A stretch of DNA of 64,000 nt from Spirosoma oryzae (GTDB lineage Bacteria; Bacteroidota; Bacteroidia; Cytophagales; Spirosomataceae): the NCBI RefSeq assembly GCF_003002825.1, contig NZ_PVTE01000006.1, positions 62,001 to 126,000 on the forward strand, written 5' to 3'. Position 1 is the first letter of the stretch. Each line of letters begins with the position of its first letter. The position numbers and the translations under genes were made by a program. Below, piece after piece: positions 9,178-17,678 of this stretch. A model generated the notes under the pieces. The model saw only the letters and a list, made by a program, of their open reading frames with translations. It had not been told where the DNA came from and ran no database searches.

Positions 9178-10326
9178 TTAATGAGGTAGGGCGGTTTGTA
9201 GAACCATCCGTAACCGATCGAGTTCGTCGGTCGTGTTGAATGCATGCAGACAGATACGAATCCGTTCCTGCCCAATCGGTACGGTCGGGCTGAGGATGGC
9301 GCGCAAATCAAGGCCAGCCTGCTGTCCTGCTAGAGCAACCCGACGTGCTTCGTCGTTTCCGCTGACGAGCAGACACTGAATGGGTGATTGACTATCGGTC
9401 CAGCGAGTGGCAGGTAACTGCGCTACTACCTGGGTCTGAAAATAGTGTAGCCGGTCAGCTAGGTGGTGCCGGATGTCGCTATCACGTTGAACTAGTCGAT
9501 GCGCTTCCCGGATGGCCAGCAAGCTATGGGGGGGCAAGGCCGTGGTATAGATAAAGGAACGGGCAAAATTGATCAGGTAGTCGCGCAGCAAGGCCGACCC
9601 GATAACGGCTGCTCCGTGTACACCCATTCCTTTACCAAATGTATGTATACGCGCCAGTACCCGGTCCTGCAAACCCAGTGCGACGACGCGTCCTTCACCA
9701 TTCGGGCCGTATACGCCCGATGCATGTGCTTCATCGACGAGCAATGCTGCACCATATCGATCGCATAAAGCGCACAGTTCGGGTAACGGAGCGAAGTCTC
9801 CGTCCATCGAATAGACTGATTCAACCGCGACAAACACCTGTCCCGTTGCTCTTTGCAGCTGTTGTTCCAGATCCGACAAGTCGTTGTGCCGGAATCGATG
9901 GCGCGCAGCGTAACTCAGCCGAGCCCCGTCGATCATGCTGGCATGAATCAACTCGTCGGTTAGTAGCGTATCGCCTTTCTGGGGCAGGCAGGCCAATAGC
10001 CCGACGTTCGCATCGTAACCGGAGTTAAAAATCAGCGCTCGTTCTGATCGGTAAAAATCAGCGAGTTCGACCTCGACACGGTCCGCCAGTTCGGTCTGCC
10101 CTGCCAATAGTCGAGAGCCGGTAGCTCCATTAAATAAGGAGTCTTGATCGACCGCCTGTTGAATGGCCGATCGTAGGGTCGACGAGCGAGCTAAACCAAG
10201 GTAATCGTTGGAGCTTAAATCGACAAATGATCCATTAACGCGTAACGATCGAAGCGACCCGTCCTGCTGCCGAGTGGCCAGTCGGTGGGCTATCGCCTGT
10301 AAAACTGGTTGTGTCGTTTCAATCAT
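9178..10326 (-). CDS. bioF: 8-amino-7-oxononanoate synthase
   Basis: PLP enzyme of the alpha-oxoamine synthase group that joins pimeloyl-ACP/CoA with alanine. Visible marks: SSNDYLGLA, NGATGSRLLAG, FNSGYDANVGLL, LLVDEAHASGVYG, and the PLP lysine in THTFGKGMGVHGAAV. Length 382. I chose the ATG at 10326; a GTG at 10341 lies upstream of the apparent -7 element and so could not be transcribed from it. First gene of the bio operon. bioB, bioC and bioH are not in this window. Confidence 0.96.
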   Translation of the reverse strand: MIETTQPVLQAIAHRLATRQQDGSLRSLRVNGSFVDLSSNDYLGLARSSTLRSAIQQAVDQDSLFNGATGSRLLAGQTELADRVEVELADFYRSERALIFNSGYDANVGLLACLPQKGDTLLTDELIHASMIDGARLSYAARHRFRHNDLSDLEQQLQRATGQVFVAVESVYSMDGDFAPLPELCALCDRYGAALLVDEAHASGVYGPNGEGRVVALGLQDRVLARIHTFGKGMGVHGAAVIGSALLRDYLINFARSFIYTTALPPHSLLAIREAHRLVQRDSDIRHHLADRLHYFQTQVVAQLPATRWTDSQSPIQCLLVSGNDEARRVALAGQQAGLDLRAILSPTVPIGQERIRICLHAFNTTDELDRLRMVLQTALPH

Positions 10327-10330
10327 GGCG

Positions 10331-10338
10331 CAAAAATA
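10331..10338 (-). promoter_or_regulatory. -7 element of the biotin operon
   Basis: On the minus strand TATTTTTG matches TAnnTTTG exactly. Initiation about 7 bases downstream falls at the bioF ATG, so the mRNA may be leaderless or nearly so. No convincing -33 TTG at the best spacing. Confidence 0.45.
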
Positions 10339-10388
10339 CACTGCTTCCGATTGATTACGGAGTCAACTGTTTACAGGCTAAATGTGTA

Positions 10389-10435
10389 TAAACCCCAACT
10401 TATCCACATAGCAATTGTGGATAAGTTGGGGTTTA
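10389..10435. promoter_or_regulatory. Inverted repeat holding two perfect DnaA boxes
   Basis: Two 20-bp arms (10389-10408 and 10416-10435) are exact reverse complements around a 7-base loop. Each contains TTATCCACA, the canonical DnaA box, in opposite orientation. No U-tract follows on either strand, so it is not an ordinary intrinsic terminator. It lies about 60-110 bases upstream of bioF and 65 bases beyond the end of the oxidoreductase gene. Confidence 0.6.
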
Positions 10436-10500
10436 TGGTATGAACTCGGTGTATTCTTATTGAGCGGACGCGAAAGAGACAAAACAAATTTGGCGAATAC

Positions 10501-11529
10501 TCAGTTGCGCGCAATCGACAGCACAATCTTGCCAAACTGTTTTCCTGACTCCATCCGACGCAGAGCCTGTTCGGTTTCTACCAGTGGCAGTACCGTGTCG
10601 ACAATCGGCGTGATGCGATGCTTGTTGACGAAGGTAAGCATATCCGTAAACTCCTGCTCAGTTCCCATTGTCGTTCCCAGGATGTCGAGTTGTTTGAAGA
10701 ACACCTTAGGCGGGGCGATGTCCGTGATGTTTCCGGTTGTGCCGCCATAAAAAACAATACGCCCGCCACTAGCTGCCGCATCGATCAACTTGGCGAAGCC
10801 CGGTCCGCCTGCGCTGTCGATGATGACGTCGAAATAACCCGTTCGGCCACCGCCCGTTTGTGTCATCAATTGCTTGAGCCAGTCCGCCTGTTTGTAATTA
10901 ACGCCCCCCTTTGCGCCAAGCTCGATGGCCCGCTGAATTTTTTCGTCCGAGCCGGACGTGACCCATACCTCCGCGCCGATAGCCACGGCAAATTGTAGGG
11001 CCGACAAAGCTGCTCCACCACCAATGCCGGTGATGAGAACCCGTTCGGTCGATTGATCCTGGTTCAGACGTCCCCGGGTAACGAGCGCACGCCAGGCCGT
11101 TAGGCTCGTGAGTGGAATGGCTGCTGCCTGTTCAAACGACAGATGCGCCGGCTTGGGATGGACGTAGCGAGCAGGAACGGTAACGTACTCAGCAAAGGTA
11201 CCCGCGTCTGGCATGCCCAGAATGCGAAAGTCGGGTCCGTAGAAGCGTGGATTTTTACCCCAGTACAGCCCTGGATTGATGATAACATCCTGACCAACCT
11301 GTAAATCACGTACAGCCGAACCCAGACCGCTGATCGAACCTGACCCGTCGGACCCCAGAATAGCCGGTAGTTTCATACCGGGATATAAACCCTGTTGCAC
11401 AAATACGTCGCGGTGATTCAGCGCAGCGGCTCGCAGGCGAATCTGTACCTCATCGGGGCCGGGGGTAGGGGTGGGGACGTCGACGAGTTGCACCGGCTGG
11501 TGCGTTTCACTCAGTTGAATGGCTTTCAT
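10501..11529 (-). CDS. Zinc-type/quinone oxidoreductase of the MDR family
   Basis: Medium-chain dehydrogenase/reductase, 342 residues. An N-terminal GroES-like domain has LNHRDVFVQQGLYPG and the GSDGSG loop. The Rossmann domain follows, with ITGIGGGAALSALQFA as nucleotide-binding motif and YKQ after the strand that fixes NADP preference. The zinc-binding cysteines of true alcohol dehydrogenases are not visible, so a quinone-oxidoreductase or enoyl-reductase role is more likely. Substrate cannot be told from sequence. Divergent from ybeY; their promoters share a gap of about 90 bases. Confidence 0.88.
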   Translation of the reverse strand: MKAIQLSETHQPVQLVDVPTPTPGPDEVQIRLRAAALNHRDVFVQQGLYPGMKLPAILGSDGSGSISGLGSAVRDLQVGQDVIINPGLYWGKNPRFYGPDFRILGMPDAGTFAEYVTVPARYVHPKPAHLSFEQAAAIPLTSLTAWRALVTRGRLNQDQSTERVLITGIGGGAALSALQFAVAIGAEVWVTSGSDEKIQRAIELGAKGGVNYKQADWLKQLMTQTGGGRTGYFDVIIDSAGGPGFAKLIDAAASGGRIVFYGGTTGNITDIAPPKVFFKQLDILGTTMGTEQEFTDMLTFVNKHRITPIVDTVLPLVETEQALRRMESGKQFGKIVLSIARN

Positions 11530-11541
11530 ACGGTATCTTTG
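11515..11541 (+). promoter_or_regulatory. Candidate promoter of ybeY
   Basis: TTG (11515-11517) and TATCTTTG (11534-11541), 16 bp apart, fit the Bacteroidota promoter form with slightly short spacing. The -33 part lies inside the divergent oxidoreductase gene. Confidence 0.45.
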
Positions 11542-11622
11542 CCGCTGTAGCAGACAACCGGCTTAATAAGGTTGCTGCACTGCCCGCAACGGGTAAACTC
11601 ATTTTGTACCGATCCGTTCGCC

Positions 11623-12042
11623 ATGATTCGCTTTTTCAACGAAGACATCGATTATAAACTTCCGCACAAACAGAAAACCCGGCAGTGGCTTACCGAACAG
11701 GCCAAGCAGGAAGGATACCGAATTGGTGAACTGAATTACATTTTTTGCTCCGACGAATATGTGTTGCAGGTCAACCGCGATTACTTGCAGCATGATTACT
11801 ATACGGACATTATCACGTTCGACCAGCGCGAAGAAGATGACAAGCTGGAAGGCGATATTTTCATAAGTGTCGAGCGCGTGGCCGATAACGCCAAGCAGTT
11901 GAATATAACGCCCGAACTGGAAATGCGCCGGGTACTGGCTCATGGCCTGTTGCACCTCTGTGGTTACGGCGATAAGTTAGACGAGGAGGCTACGGCTATG
12001 CGGCAACATGAAGAAAATTGGATGGCCGTTTTTCCGGCATAA
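11623..12042 (+). CDS. ybeY: Endoribonuclease YbeY (rRNA maturation factor)
   Basis: Metal-dependent RNase for 16S rRNA 3' maturation and ribosome quality control. The family core is clear: YIFCSDEYVLQVNRDYLQHD, TDIITFD, and the metal motif AHGLLHLCGYGDK (about residues 105-117). In most YbeY proteins the last part is GYDH; here Gly-Tyr-Gly-Asp-Lys replaces it, so the third histidine is not in its usual place (a His occurs later in RQHEENW). Start ATG 11623 removes 17 codons of upstream open frame and gives 139 residues, the normal length. Confidence 0.93.
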   Translation: MIRFFNEDIDYKLPHKQKTRQWLTEQAKQEGYRIGELNYIFCSDEYVLQVNRDYLQHDYYTDIITFDQREEDDKLEGDIFISVERVADNAKQLNITPELEMRRVLAHGLLHLCGYGDKLDEEATAMRQHEENWMAVFPA

Positions 12043-12128
12043 CAACGGCTTGCCTTTGTACCATAGCTGATCTTGAGAAGGGGTAGGGTAGATTTATTTT
12101 TCCTCACAAATTTGTTATTGCAAATTTT

Positions 12129-12157
12129 TTGTTTCTATCAGAGAATCACTACTTTTG
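12129..12157 (+). promoter_or_regulatory. Promoter P1 ahead of rplC
   Basis: TTG (12129-12131), 18 bp, then TACTTTTG (12150-12157). This is a full match to the Bacteroidota vegetative promoter. It sits in an AT-rich tract. Transcription should begin near 12164 and run through the foldable leader. Confidence 0.7.
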
Positions 12158-12163
12158 CAGTCC

Positions 12164-12345
12164 CAAACTCGGAACCCGAGTGAATGACATACGATAGGTG
12201 AAGGTCCGCTACCGTGTAAGCGACTCAGCAGAAACCACACCTGACTTTTCAGCAGCTGAGCCCGCGCAGGCGGACACTCGCTGTGATATTGAAGGTCAGG
12301 TGCAGCGCGCCCGGCCTTTTTTTATGTTGTTTTCGGGCCTGACTG
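12164..12345 (+). ncRNA. Candidate structured leader or small RNA before rplC
   Basis: A hairpin ACTCGG-AAC-CCGAGT lies at 12167-12181. CACCTGAC (12238-12245) pairs exactly with GTCAGGTG (12295-12302), extended inward by TTCA/TGAA. Seven Ts follow at 12317-12323. GTCAG (12295-12299) and GCCCG (12309-12313) can instead pair with CGGGC-CTGAC (12334-12343), so two folds compete. I do not recognise a known riboswitch or housekeeping RNA. It may be an autoregulatory leader for the operon or an independent RNA. Confidence 0.45.
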
Positions 12346-12379
12346 CTAGATAGATATAGGATTCGTCCGGTATAATGTC

Positions 12380-12387
12380 TACTTTTG
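12380..12387 (+). promoter_or_regulatory. Second -7 element (P2) ahead of rplC
   Basis: A second exact TACTTTTG, 71 bases before the rplC start. The upstream -33 element is poor. If used, it makes an mRNA lacking the foldable leader. Confidence 0.45.
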
Positions 12388-12457
12388 CGGCCCAATTCGG
12401 AAGGTCCGATGCGGAAATTAGTACCATTTTTCACCTGCTTACTTTAAACAAACACAA

Positions 12458-13078
12458 ATGTCTGGTTTAATTGGCAAGAAAATCGGGATGACCAGCGTGT
12501 ACAATGCGGACGGGCAGGCTCTGGCATGTACAGTGATTGAAACGGGTCCCTGTGTCGTTACCCAAGTCCGTAGCGTCGAGAAAGACGGCTACACGGCTGT
12601 GCAACTGGGTTTCGGCGAGAAAAAAGAAAAGCACACCAACAAGCCGGAGCTGGGCCACTTCAAGAAAGCGGGTACCACGCCTAAGCGCAAACTCGTTGAG
12701 TTCAAGGAATTCGACAAAGAGTTTACGCTTGGCGACACGCTGACGGCCGCTGACGTATTCGGCGAAGGCGACTTCGTTGACGTAGTCGGAACGGCGAAAG
12801 GTCGTGGCTTCCAAGGCGTTGTGAAACGTCATGGTTTCGGTGGTGTAGGCGGTCAGACGCACGGTCAGCATAACCGGGGTCGTCACCCAGGTTCGATCGG
12901 TGCCTGTTCGTTCCCCTCGCGCGTCTTCAAAGGGCTGCGTATGGCCGGCCGTATGGGCGGTAACCGCGTGAAAGTGCAAAACCTGCGCATTCTGCGTGTC
13001 ATGTCTGAGCAAAACCTGCTCGTTGTTAGTGGTTCGATTCCAGGAGCCAAAAATTCATACGTTATCATCGAGAAATAG
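12458..13078 (+). CDS. rplC: 50S ribosomal protein L3
   Basis: Early-assembly protein of the large subunit, reaching towards the peptidyl-transferase centre. [16 protein letters not shown] at the N-terminus and the central [19 protein letters not shown] loop are diagnostic; the loop holds the Gln that is methylated in some bacteria. 206 residues, normal. It is the first gene of the operon here, which is odd because rpsJ normally precedes it. rplD follows after 3 bases. Confidence 0.98.
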   Translation: MSGLIGKKIGMTSVYNADGQALACTVIETGPCVVTQVRSVEKDGYTAVQLGFGEKKEKHTNKPELGHFKKAGTTPKRKLVEFKEFDKEFTLGDTLTAADVFGEGDFVDVVGTAKGRGFQGVVKRHGFGGVGGQTHGQHNRGRHPGSIGACSFPSRVFKGLRMAGRMGGNRVKVQNLRILRVMSEQNLLVVSGSIPGAKNSYVIIEK

Positions 13079-13081
13079 GCT

Positions 13082-13711
13082 ATGGACGTAATCGTATATA
13101 ACAGCAAGGGCGTCGACACAGGCAAGAAAGTCACGCTGCCCGAAGATGTATTCGGCATCGAGCCGAATCAGCACGCGATCTACCTCGACGTGAAACAATA
13201 CCTGGCCAATCAGCGTCAGGGTACACACAAAGCGAAAGAGCGCGCTGAAAACGCCCACTCGACCCGCAAACTGAAGAAGCAAAAAGGTACGGGTGGTGCA
13301 CGGGCCGGTAGCGCCAAGTCACCTGTATTCGTTGGTGGTGGTACGATCTTCGGTCCCCGTCCCCGCGATTATAGCTTCAAACTGAACAAGAAAGTGAAGT
13401 CGCTGGCGCGTAAGTCAGCTTTGGCTGCAAAAGCACAGGCTTCTAAAATTTCGGTCATCGATTCAATCGCGCTGGAAGCGCCCCGTACGAAAGATTACGT
13501 TCAGTTCCTGAACGATATGCAACTGACGGGCCGTAAAACGCTGCTCATCCTGCCTGACCTCGACGCGAACGTCGTTCTGTCGAGCCGGAACGTAGAGAAA
13601 GCAAAGGTGACCACAGCTGCGCAGGTTAATACCTACGACCTGATGAACGCCGATCAACTCCTGATCAGCGAAGCCGCGCTGTCGACCATTCAAACGCTGT
13701 TCAACCAGTAG
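13082..13711 (+). CDS. rplD: 50S ribosomal protein L4
   Basis: Binds 23S rRNA and lines the exit tunnel. Visible marks: KQYLANQRQGTHKAKERAE, TRKLKKQKGTGGARAGSAKSP (the tunnel loop), and FGPRPRDYSFKLNKKVK. 209 residues. In several bacteria L4 also represses its own operon, so it is a natural partner for the leader upstream of rplC. Confidence 0.98.
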   Translation: MDVIVYNSKGVDTGKKVTLPEDVFGIEPNQHAIYLDVKQYLANQRQGTHKAKERAENAHSTRKLKKQKGTGGARAGSAKSPVFVGGGTIFGPRPRDYSFKLNKKVKSLARKSALAAKAQASKISVIDSIALEAPRTKDYVQFLNDMQLTGRKTLLILPDLDANVVLSSRNVEKAKVTTAAQVNTYDLMNADQLLISEAALSTIQTLFNQ

Positions 13712-13726
13712 TCTCGACCAAAGAAC

Positions 13727-14014
13727 ATGAACGTACTGAAACGCCCAATCGTCACGGAGAAGATGACGGACCTGAACAAGCAGGGAAAGTATGCTTTTGA
13801 GGTCGATAAGAAAGCCAACAAAATCGAGATCGGTAAAGCGATCGAGAAGATGTACAGCGTGAACGTGACGTCGGTAAACACGATGCGGGTATATGGTAAA
13901 AACCGCAGCAAGAATATCAACGGCCGCGTTGTAACGGGTAAGACCCCAACCACCAAGAAAGCAATCGTTACGGTGGCAGAAGGCGAAGTAATCGACATTT
14001 ACGCTGATCTGTAA
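13727..14014 (+). CDS. rplW: 50S ribosomal protein L23
   Basis: Sits at the tunnel exit and docks trigger factor and SRP. LKRPIVTEKMTDLNKQGKYAFEVDKKANK is the family start, followed by the loop VNTMRVYGKNRSKNINGRVVTGKTP (seen in parts). 95 residues, normal. Confidence 0.98.
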   Translation: MNVLKRPIVTEKMTDLNKQGKYAFEVDKKANKIEIGKAIEKMYSVNVTSVNTMRVYGKNRSKNINGRVVTGKTPTTKKAIVTVAEGEVIDIYADL

Positions 14015-14044
14015 ACCGGGCATTGCCCTACCATTAAAACAGTC

Positions 14045-14869
14045 ATGGGAGTTAAAAAACTAAGACCAATAACGCCGAGTACACGTTTTCGCGTGGCACC
14101 CGACTTTGCGGAAATAACCACCTCCAAGCCGGAAAAAAGCCTGCTGGAGCCCCTGAAGAGAACCGGCGGCCGTAACAACGAAGGCCACCGCACTATGCGC
14201 TACATTGGTGGAGGTCATAAGCGGCACTACCGTATCATTGATTTCAAGCGCGACAAAGTCGGCCAACCAGCCGAAGTTTTGACTGTAGAATACGATCCCA
14301 ACCGTTCGGCCCGCATCTCGCTGGTGCAGTATCCAGACGGTGAGAAGCGGTACATCATCGCACCACAGGGTATCACCGTTGGTCAGAAAATACAGTCGGG
14401 CGAAGGCTCGACGCCAGACGTTGGAAACGCCATGCCACTGAGCGCTATGCCGGTTGGTACGATCGTTCACAACATCGAGCTGACCCCTGGTAAAGGTGGT
14501 GCAATGGCTCGGTCGGCTGGTACGTACGCGCAGCTGGTTGGTCGTGAAGACAAGTACGCTATCCTGCGTATGCCGTCGGGCGAAACCCGCCGGGTACTGA
14601 GCGCCTGCATGGCTACGGTTGGTTCGGTTTCGAACCCCGATCACATGAACGTTGTCGTTGGTAAGGCTGGTCGTAATCGTTGGCTGGGTCGTCGTCCACG
14701 CGTCCGCGCCGTGGTAATGAACCCTGTCGATCACCCGATGGGTGGTGGTGAAGGCCGGGCTTCGGGTGGTCACCCCCGGTCACGGAATGGTCAGTTCGCT
14801 AAAGGTCAGAAGACCCGTAAGAAGAACAAGGCTTCTGAAAGCATGATTATTAGCCGACGCAAAAAATAA
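14045..14869 (+). CDS. rplB: 50S ribosomal protein L2
   Basis: Core protein needed for subunit joining and peptidyl transfer. [11 protein letters not shown] at the start, [16 protein letters not shown], and the C-terminal [21 protein letters not shown] with the conserved catalytic-region histidine. 274 residues. Ends next to a repeat-hairpin spacer. Confidence 0.98.
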   Translation: MGVKKLRPITPSTRFRVAPDFAEITTSKPEKSLLEPLKRTGGRNNEGHRTMRYIGGGHKRHYRIIDFKRDKVGQPAEVLTVEYDPNRSARISLVQYPDGEKRYIIAPQGITVGQKIQSGEGSTPDVGNAMPLSAMPVGTIVHNIELTPGKGGAMARSAGTYAQLVGREDKYAILRMPSGETRRVLSACMATVGSVSNPDHMNVVVGKAGRNRWLGRRPRVRAVVMNPVDHPMGGGEGRASGGHPRSRNGQFAKGQKTRKKNKASESMIISRRKK

Positions 14870-14870
14870 A

Positions 14871-14945
14871 ATGGTTAAAAGTTTAGCGGTTAAAGTTTGA
14901 TGTTCACCGCAACAACCTTAGCCCTTAAACTTTGAACCTTGAACC
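14871..14945. repeat. Word-repeat palindrome, GGTTAAAGTTT family
   Basis: Left part GGTTAAAAGTTTAGCGGTTA and following; right part has AACCTTAGCCCTTAAACTTT and AACCTTGAACC. It occupies almost the whole rplB-rpsS gap, starting 2 bases after the rplB stop and ending about 8 before the rpsS start. Confidence 0.7.
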
Positions 14946-14952
14946 AACAACA

Positions 14953-15231
14953 ATGGCACGTTCACTCAAAAAAGGCCCATATATCGACTTTCGTCTGGAC
15001 AACAAAGTACAGACGCAGAATGAGTCGGGCCGCAAATCGGTTATCAAAACCTGGTCGCGTCGGTCGATGATTTCGCCAGATTTCGTAGGCCACACGTTCG
15101 CTGTTCACAACGGGAATAAATTCATTCCTGTCTATGTAACGGAGAACATGGTTGGTCACAAACTGGGCGAATTTTCTCCCACGCGCAACTTCCGGGGGCA
15201 CACCGCCAAGAAAGACAAGGGCAAACGATAA
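14953..15231 (+). CDS. rpsS: 30S ribosomal protein S19
   Basis: Head protein of the small subunit. [19 protein letters not shown] and the C-terminal [20 protein letters not shown] are diagnostic. The ATG at 14953 is used; the frame stays open 7 codons upstream inside the spacer, but those residues do not match the family. 92 residues. Confidence 0.98.
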   Translation: MARSLKKGPYIDFRLDNKVQTQNESGRKSVIKTWSRRSMISPDFVGHTFAVHNGNKFIPVYVTENMVGHKLGEFSPTRNFRGHTAKKDKGKR

Positions 15232-15234
15232 ACT

Positions 15235-15327
15235 GAAGTTGTATAGTTGTCGAGTTCAAAAGTTATAAAGTGATGCTGACGCAACCGATAAACTTTACAA
15301 CACAACAACTATAAGACTTTACAACTC
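15235..15327. repeat. Word-repeat palindrome, AGTTGTAAAG family
   Basis: Left words GAAGTTGTATAGTTGTCGAG and AAAAGTTATAAAG; right words AAACTTTACAACACAACAAC and ATAAGACTTTACAACT. It fills the rpsS-rplV gap. The spacer at 51.1 kb uses the same vocabulary in the same polarity. Confidence 0.75.
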
Positions 15328-15337
15328 ACAATTCCAA

Positions 15338-15730
15338 ATGGAAGCAGTAGCAAAACTTAAAGATGTGCCCACGTCGCCCCGTAAGATGCGGTTGATCGCT
15401 GACCTCATTCGTGGTCAGCGCGTAAGCCGGGCGCTGGGTATTCTGAAATTTCAGCCGCAGGCTGGCGCAGCCACCCTACAAAAGGTGTTGCTGTCGGCTG
15501 TAGCTAACTGGCAGCAGAAAAACGCTGATGAGCGGATTGAAGATGCTGACCTGTACGTAAAAACGATCTTCGTTGATGGTGGCCCGATGCTGAAGCGTCT
15601 GCGTCCCGCTCCACAAGGTCGTGGTCACCGGATTCGGAAGCGGTCGAACCACATCACGATTGTTATCGACAGCGCTGTACAAGCCGCCATCGAACCCGCT
15701 GAAGCAACTACCTCAGAAAACGAACAATAA
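15338..15730 (+). CDS. rplV: 50S ribosomal protein L22
   Basis: Tunnel protein. [20 protein letters not shown] and the hairpin loop [20 protein letters not shown] (here [11 protein letters not shown]) identify it. 130 residues with a short acidic tail ([12 protein letters not shown]), slightly longer than usual. Stop is 5 bases before rpsC. Confidence 0.98.
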   Translation: MEAVAKLKDVPTSPRKMRLIADLIRGQRVSRALGILKFQPQAGAATLQKVLLSAVANWQQKNADERIEDADLYVKTIFVDGGPMLKRLRPAPQGRGHRIRKRSNHITIVIDSAVQAAIEPAEATTSENEQ

Positions 15731-15735
15731 GAGAA

Positions 15736-16599
15736 ATGGGACAAAAAATTAATCCAGTTGGCCTGCGACTTGGTATTGTTCGGGGCTGGGAGTCGAGCTG
15801 GTACGGCGGTAAAGAGTTCTCGGACAAACTCGTTGAAGACGAGAAAATCCGTAAGTACATCGCAGCCCGTATCCCGAAAGGCGCTATCGCCCGCGTCGTT
15901 ATCGAACGGACGCTGAAGCGTGTAACCCTGACCATTCACACAGCCCGTCCGGGTATCGTGATTGGTAAAGGGGGTGGTGAGGTCGACAAGATCAAGGAAG
16001 AGCTGAAAAAGATCACGGGCAAAGATGTCCAGATCAATATCTTCGAGATCAAGCGTCCTGAAATCGATGCCAAACTGGTTGGTGAAGCAATTGCTCAGCA
16101 GCTACAGGCTCGTATTTCGTTCCGTCGCGCCATGAAGCAGGCTATTCAGTCGGCAATGCGCGTTGGTGCTCAGGGTATCAAAGTAAAAGTATCGGGTCGT
16201 CTGGGTGGTGCTGAAATTGCCCGTTCGGAGCAGTATAAAGAGGGCCGTGTCCCCCTACATACGCTGCGTGCCGACATCGATTACGCGATCTCGGAAGCCC
16301 AAACGGTTTACGGTAAAATCGGCATCAAGGTGTGGATTTTCAAAGGTGAAGTATACGGCAAGCGTGATCTGTCTCCTGCTGCTATGATGAGTCAGGCACA
16401 AGCCAACGAACGTTCGGCTGGTCCGGCTGATCGTGGCGACCGTCGTGGCCCACGCGGTGATCGTGACGGAAACGATCGTGGTGGTCGTGGCCGTGGTGAT
16501 CGCAATGATCGCGGTGGTAACAACCGTGGTGGTGGTGGTCAGGGTGGCAACCGTGGCGGTGGTCAGGGCGGCAACCGTGGCGGTGGACAGAGACGATAA
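15736..16599 (+). CDS. rpsC: 30S ribosomal protein S3 with Arg/Gly-rich tail
   Basis: Small-subunit protein at the mRNA entry channel with helicase-like action. [14 protein letters not shown], the KH motif [17 protein letters not shown] (residues 75-91) and [12 protein letters not shown] are standard. After about residue 224 comes an unusual tail of roughly 60 residues rich in Arg, Gly, Asp and Asn, with many RGG/RGD repeats, ending GGGQRR. Most bacterial S3 proteins end near 210-240 residues; this one has 287. The DNA of the tail is itself repetitive, so length may vary between strains. Confidence 0.98.
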   Translation: MGQKINPVGLRLGIVRGWESSWYGGKEFSDKLVEDEKIRKYIAARIPKGAIARVVIERTLKRVTLTIHTARPGIVIGKGGGEVDKIKEELKKITGKDVQINIFEIKRPEIDAKLVGEAIAQQLQARISFRRAMKQAIQSAMRVGAQGIKVKVSGRLGGAEIARSEQYKEGRVPLHTLRADIDYAISEAQTVYGKIGIKVWIFKGEVYGKRDLSPAAMMSQAQANERSAGPADRGDRRGPRGDRDGNDRGGRGRGDRNDRGGNNRGGGGQGGNRGGGQGGNRGGGQRR

Positions 16600-16603
16600 A
16601 CGA

Positions 16604-16671
16604 GTTTACAGTTTTCAGTTTTCGCACTGAACTTAGTGCTAGTCGAAAACCGTTAACTGTAAACTGTAAAC
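16604..16671. repeat. Word-repeat palindrome, GTTTACAG family
   Basis: Left GTTTACAGTTTTCAGTTTTC, right words TCGAAAACCGTTAACTGTAA and ACTGTAAAC. It begins 4 bases after the rpsC stop and ends 12 before rplP. Strongly pairing. Confidence 0.8.
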
Positions 16672-16683
16672 CTTTCTATAGAA

Positions 16684-17115
16684 ATGTTACAGCCAAAAAG
16701 AACTAAATTCCGTAAGATGCATAAAGGCCGGATTCCCGGTATTGCATCGCGCGGTCATGAGATAGCCTTCGGTACCTTCGGTATTAAGTCGCTGGAGCCC
16801 GGCCGTATCACCGCCCGTCAGATTGAAGCCGCCCGTATTTCGGTAACGCGTGCTATGAAGCGGGAAGGTCAGGTTTGGATTCGGATTTTCCCCGATAAGC
16901 CAATCACCAAGAAGCCGGCTGAAGTACGGATGGGTAAAGGTAAAGGTGCTCCCGAATATTGGGTGGCCGTCGTGAAACCCGGCACGATCATGTTTGAAGC
17001 AACGGGTGTTGATCTGGCAACTGGAATGGAAGCGCTGCGCCTTGCGGCTCAGAAGCTGCCGGTACGGACCAAGTTTGTAGTCCGTCGCGATTACCAGGAG
17101 CAGGGTCAGGAATAG
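16684..17115 (+). CDS. rplP: 50S ribosomal protein L16
   Basis: Large-subunit protein near the A-site. [16 protein letters not shown], the [20 protein letters not shown] helix and [17 protein letters not shown] loop are diagnostic. 143 residues, normal. The Arg of KGKGAPEYW region, hydroxylated in some bacteria, is in place. Confidence 0.98.
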   Translation: MLQPKRTKFRKMHKGRIPGIASRGHEIAFGTFGIKSLEPGRITARQIEAARISVTRAMKREGQVWIRIFPDKPITKKPAEVRMGKGKGAPEYWVAVVKPGTIMFEATGVDLATGMEALRLAAQKLPVRTKFVVRRDYQEQGQE

Positions 17116-17136
17116 TAGCCTAAAGCGACAAACAAA

Positions 17137-17322
17137 ATGAAAAAAGAAGATTTGAAAGGATTGACGGTTGAGCAACTGCGCACGGAGCTTAGTGCTGAGC
17201 AGAATCAACTGCTGAAACTGAAGTTCGCGCACGCTGTATCGCCCATCGAGAACCCGATGCGTATCCGTGAAAGCCGGAAGCGCGTAGCTCGTTTGAACAC
17301 GGAACTGACCGCTAAATCCTAA
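17137..17322 (+). CDS. rpmC: 50S ribosomal protein L29
   Basis: Helical protein next to L23 at the tunnel exit. [22 protein letters not shown] and [21 protein letters not shown] fit the family; 61 residues. Lies 21 bases after rplP and 11 before rpsQ. Confidence 0.97.
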   Translation: MKKEDLKGLTVEQLRTELSAEQNQLLKLKFAHAVSPIENPMRIRESRKRVARLNTELTAKS

Positions 17323-17333
17323 GTAAACCGATT

Positions 17334-17675
17334 ATGGAAGAGCAACAAGCAGCCACTCCGCAGACAGAAGAGCAAACGCCGGTAGCCGTCGCCCAGCCTC
17401 AGGCTGAAACCGCAGCTACGTCGGAGCGTAATAACCGCAAAGAGCGCATCGGCCGGGTAACCAGCAACAAGATGCAGAAAACGATCACCGTTGCTATCGA
17501 GCGCAAGGTGAAGCATCCCCTGTACGGTAAGTTTCAGAACAAGACGAAGAAACTCACCGCGCACGATGAAAACAACGAATGTGGTATCGGCGACACCGTT
17601 CGCATCATGGAAACCCGTCCGTTGAGCAAAAACAAGCGTTGGCGTTTAGTCGAAATCATCGAAAAAGCGAAGTAA
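17334..17675 (+). CDS. rpsQ: 30S ribosomal protein S17 with N-terminal extension
   Basis: Binds 16S rRNA early in assembly. The family body starts near residue 35 ([23 protein letters not shown]) and contains HPLYGKF and [20 protein letters not shown]. Ahead of it is a low-complexity acidic, Gln/Ala/Thr-rich segment of about 33 residues that is not part of the usual S17. No internal Met offers a shorter start before the body, so the extension is probably translated. rplN starts 3 bases later. Confidence 0.97.
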   Translation: MEEQQAATPQTEEQTPVAVAQPQAETAATSERNNRKERIGRVTSNKMQKTITVAIERKVKHPLYGKFQNKTKKLTAHDENNECGIGDTVRIMETRPLSKNKRWRLVEIIEKAK

Positions 17676-17678
17676 GCC

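Larger units (their letters stand above)
12043..12457. other. 415-base gap upstream of the ribosomal operon
   Basis: No protein gene is seen. It holds two promoter-like elements and, between them, a stretch with strong self-pairing that ends in seven Ts. These are listed separately. Confidence 0.7.

Noticed and set aside
10365..10376. BirA-type operator (TGTTTACA half site) before bioF
   Set aside because: Only one half site is present and no partner at the usual distance; left as an unproven coincidence.
12164..12345. Cobalamin riboswitch, RNase P RNA, SRP RNA or tmRNA
   Set aside because: None of their conserved cores could be found; only the ability to fold is clear.
14060..14773. Minus-strand ORF (237 codons) opposite rplB
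   Set aside because: Antisense shadow of L2, full of His/Thr/Arg from reverse-read codons.
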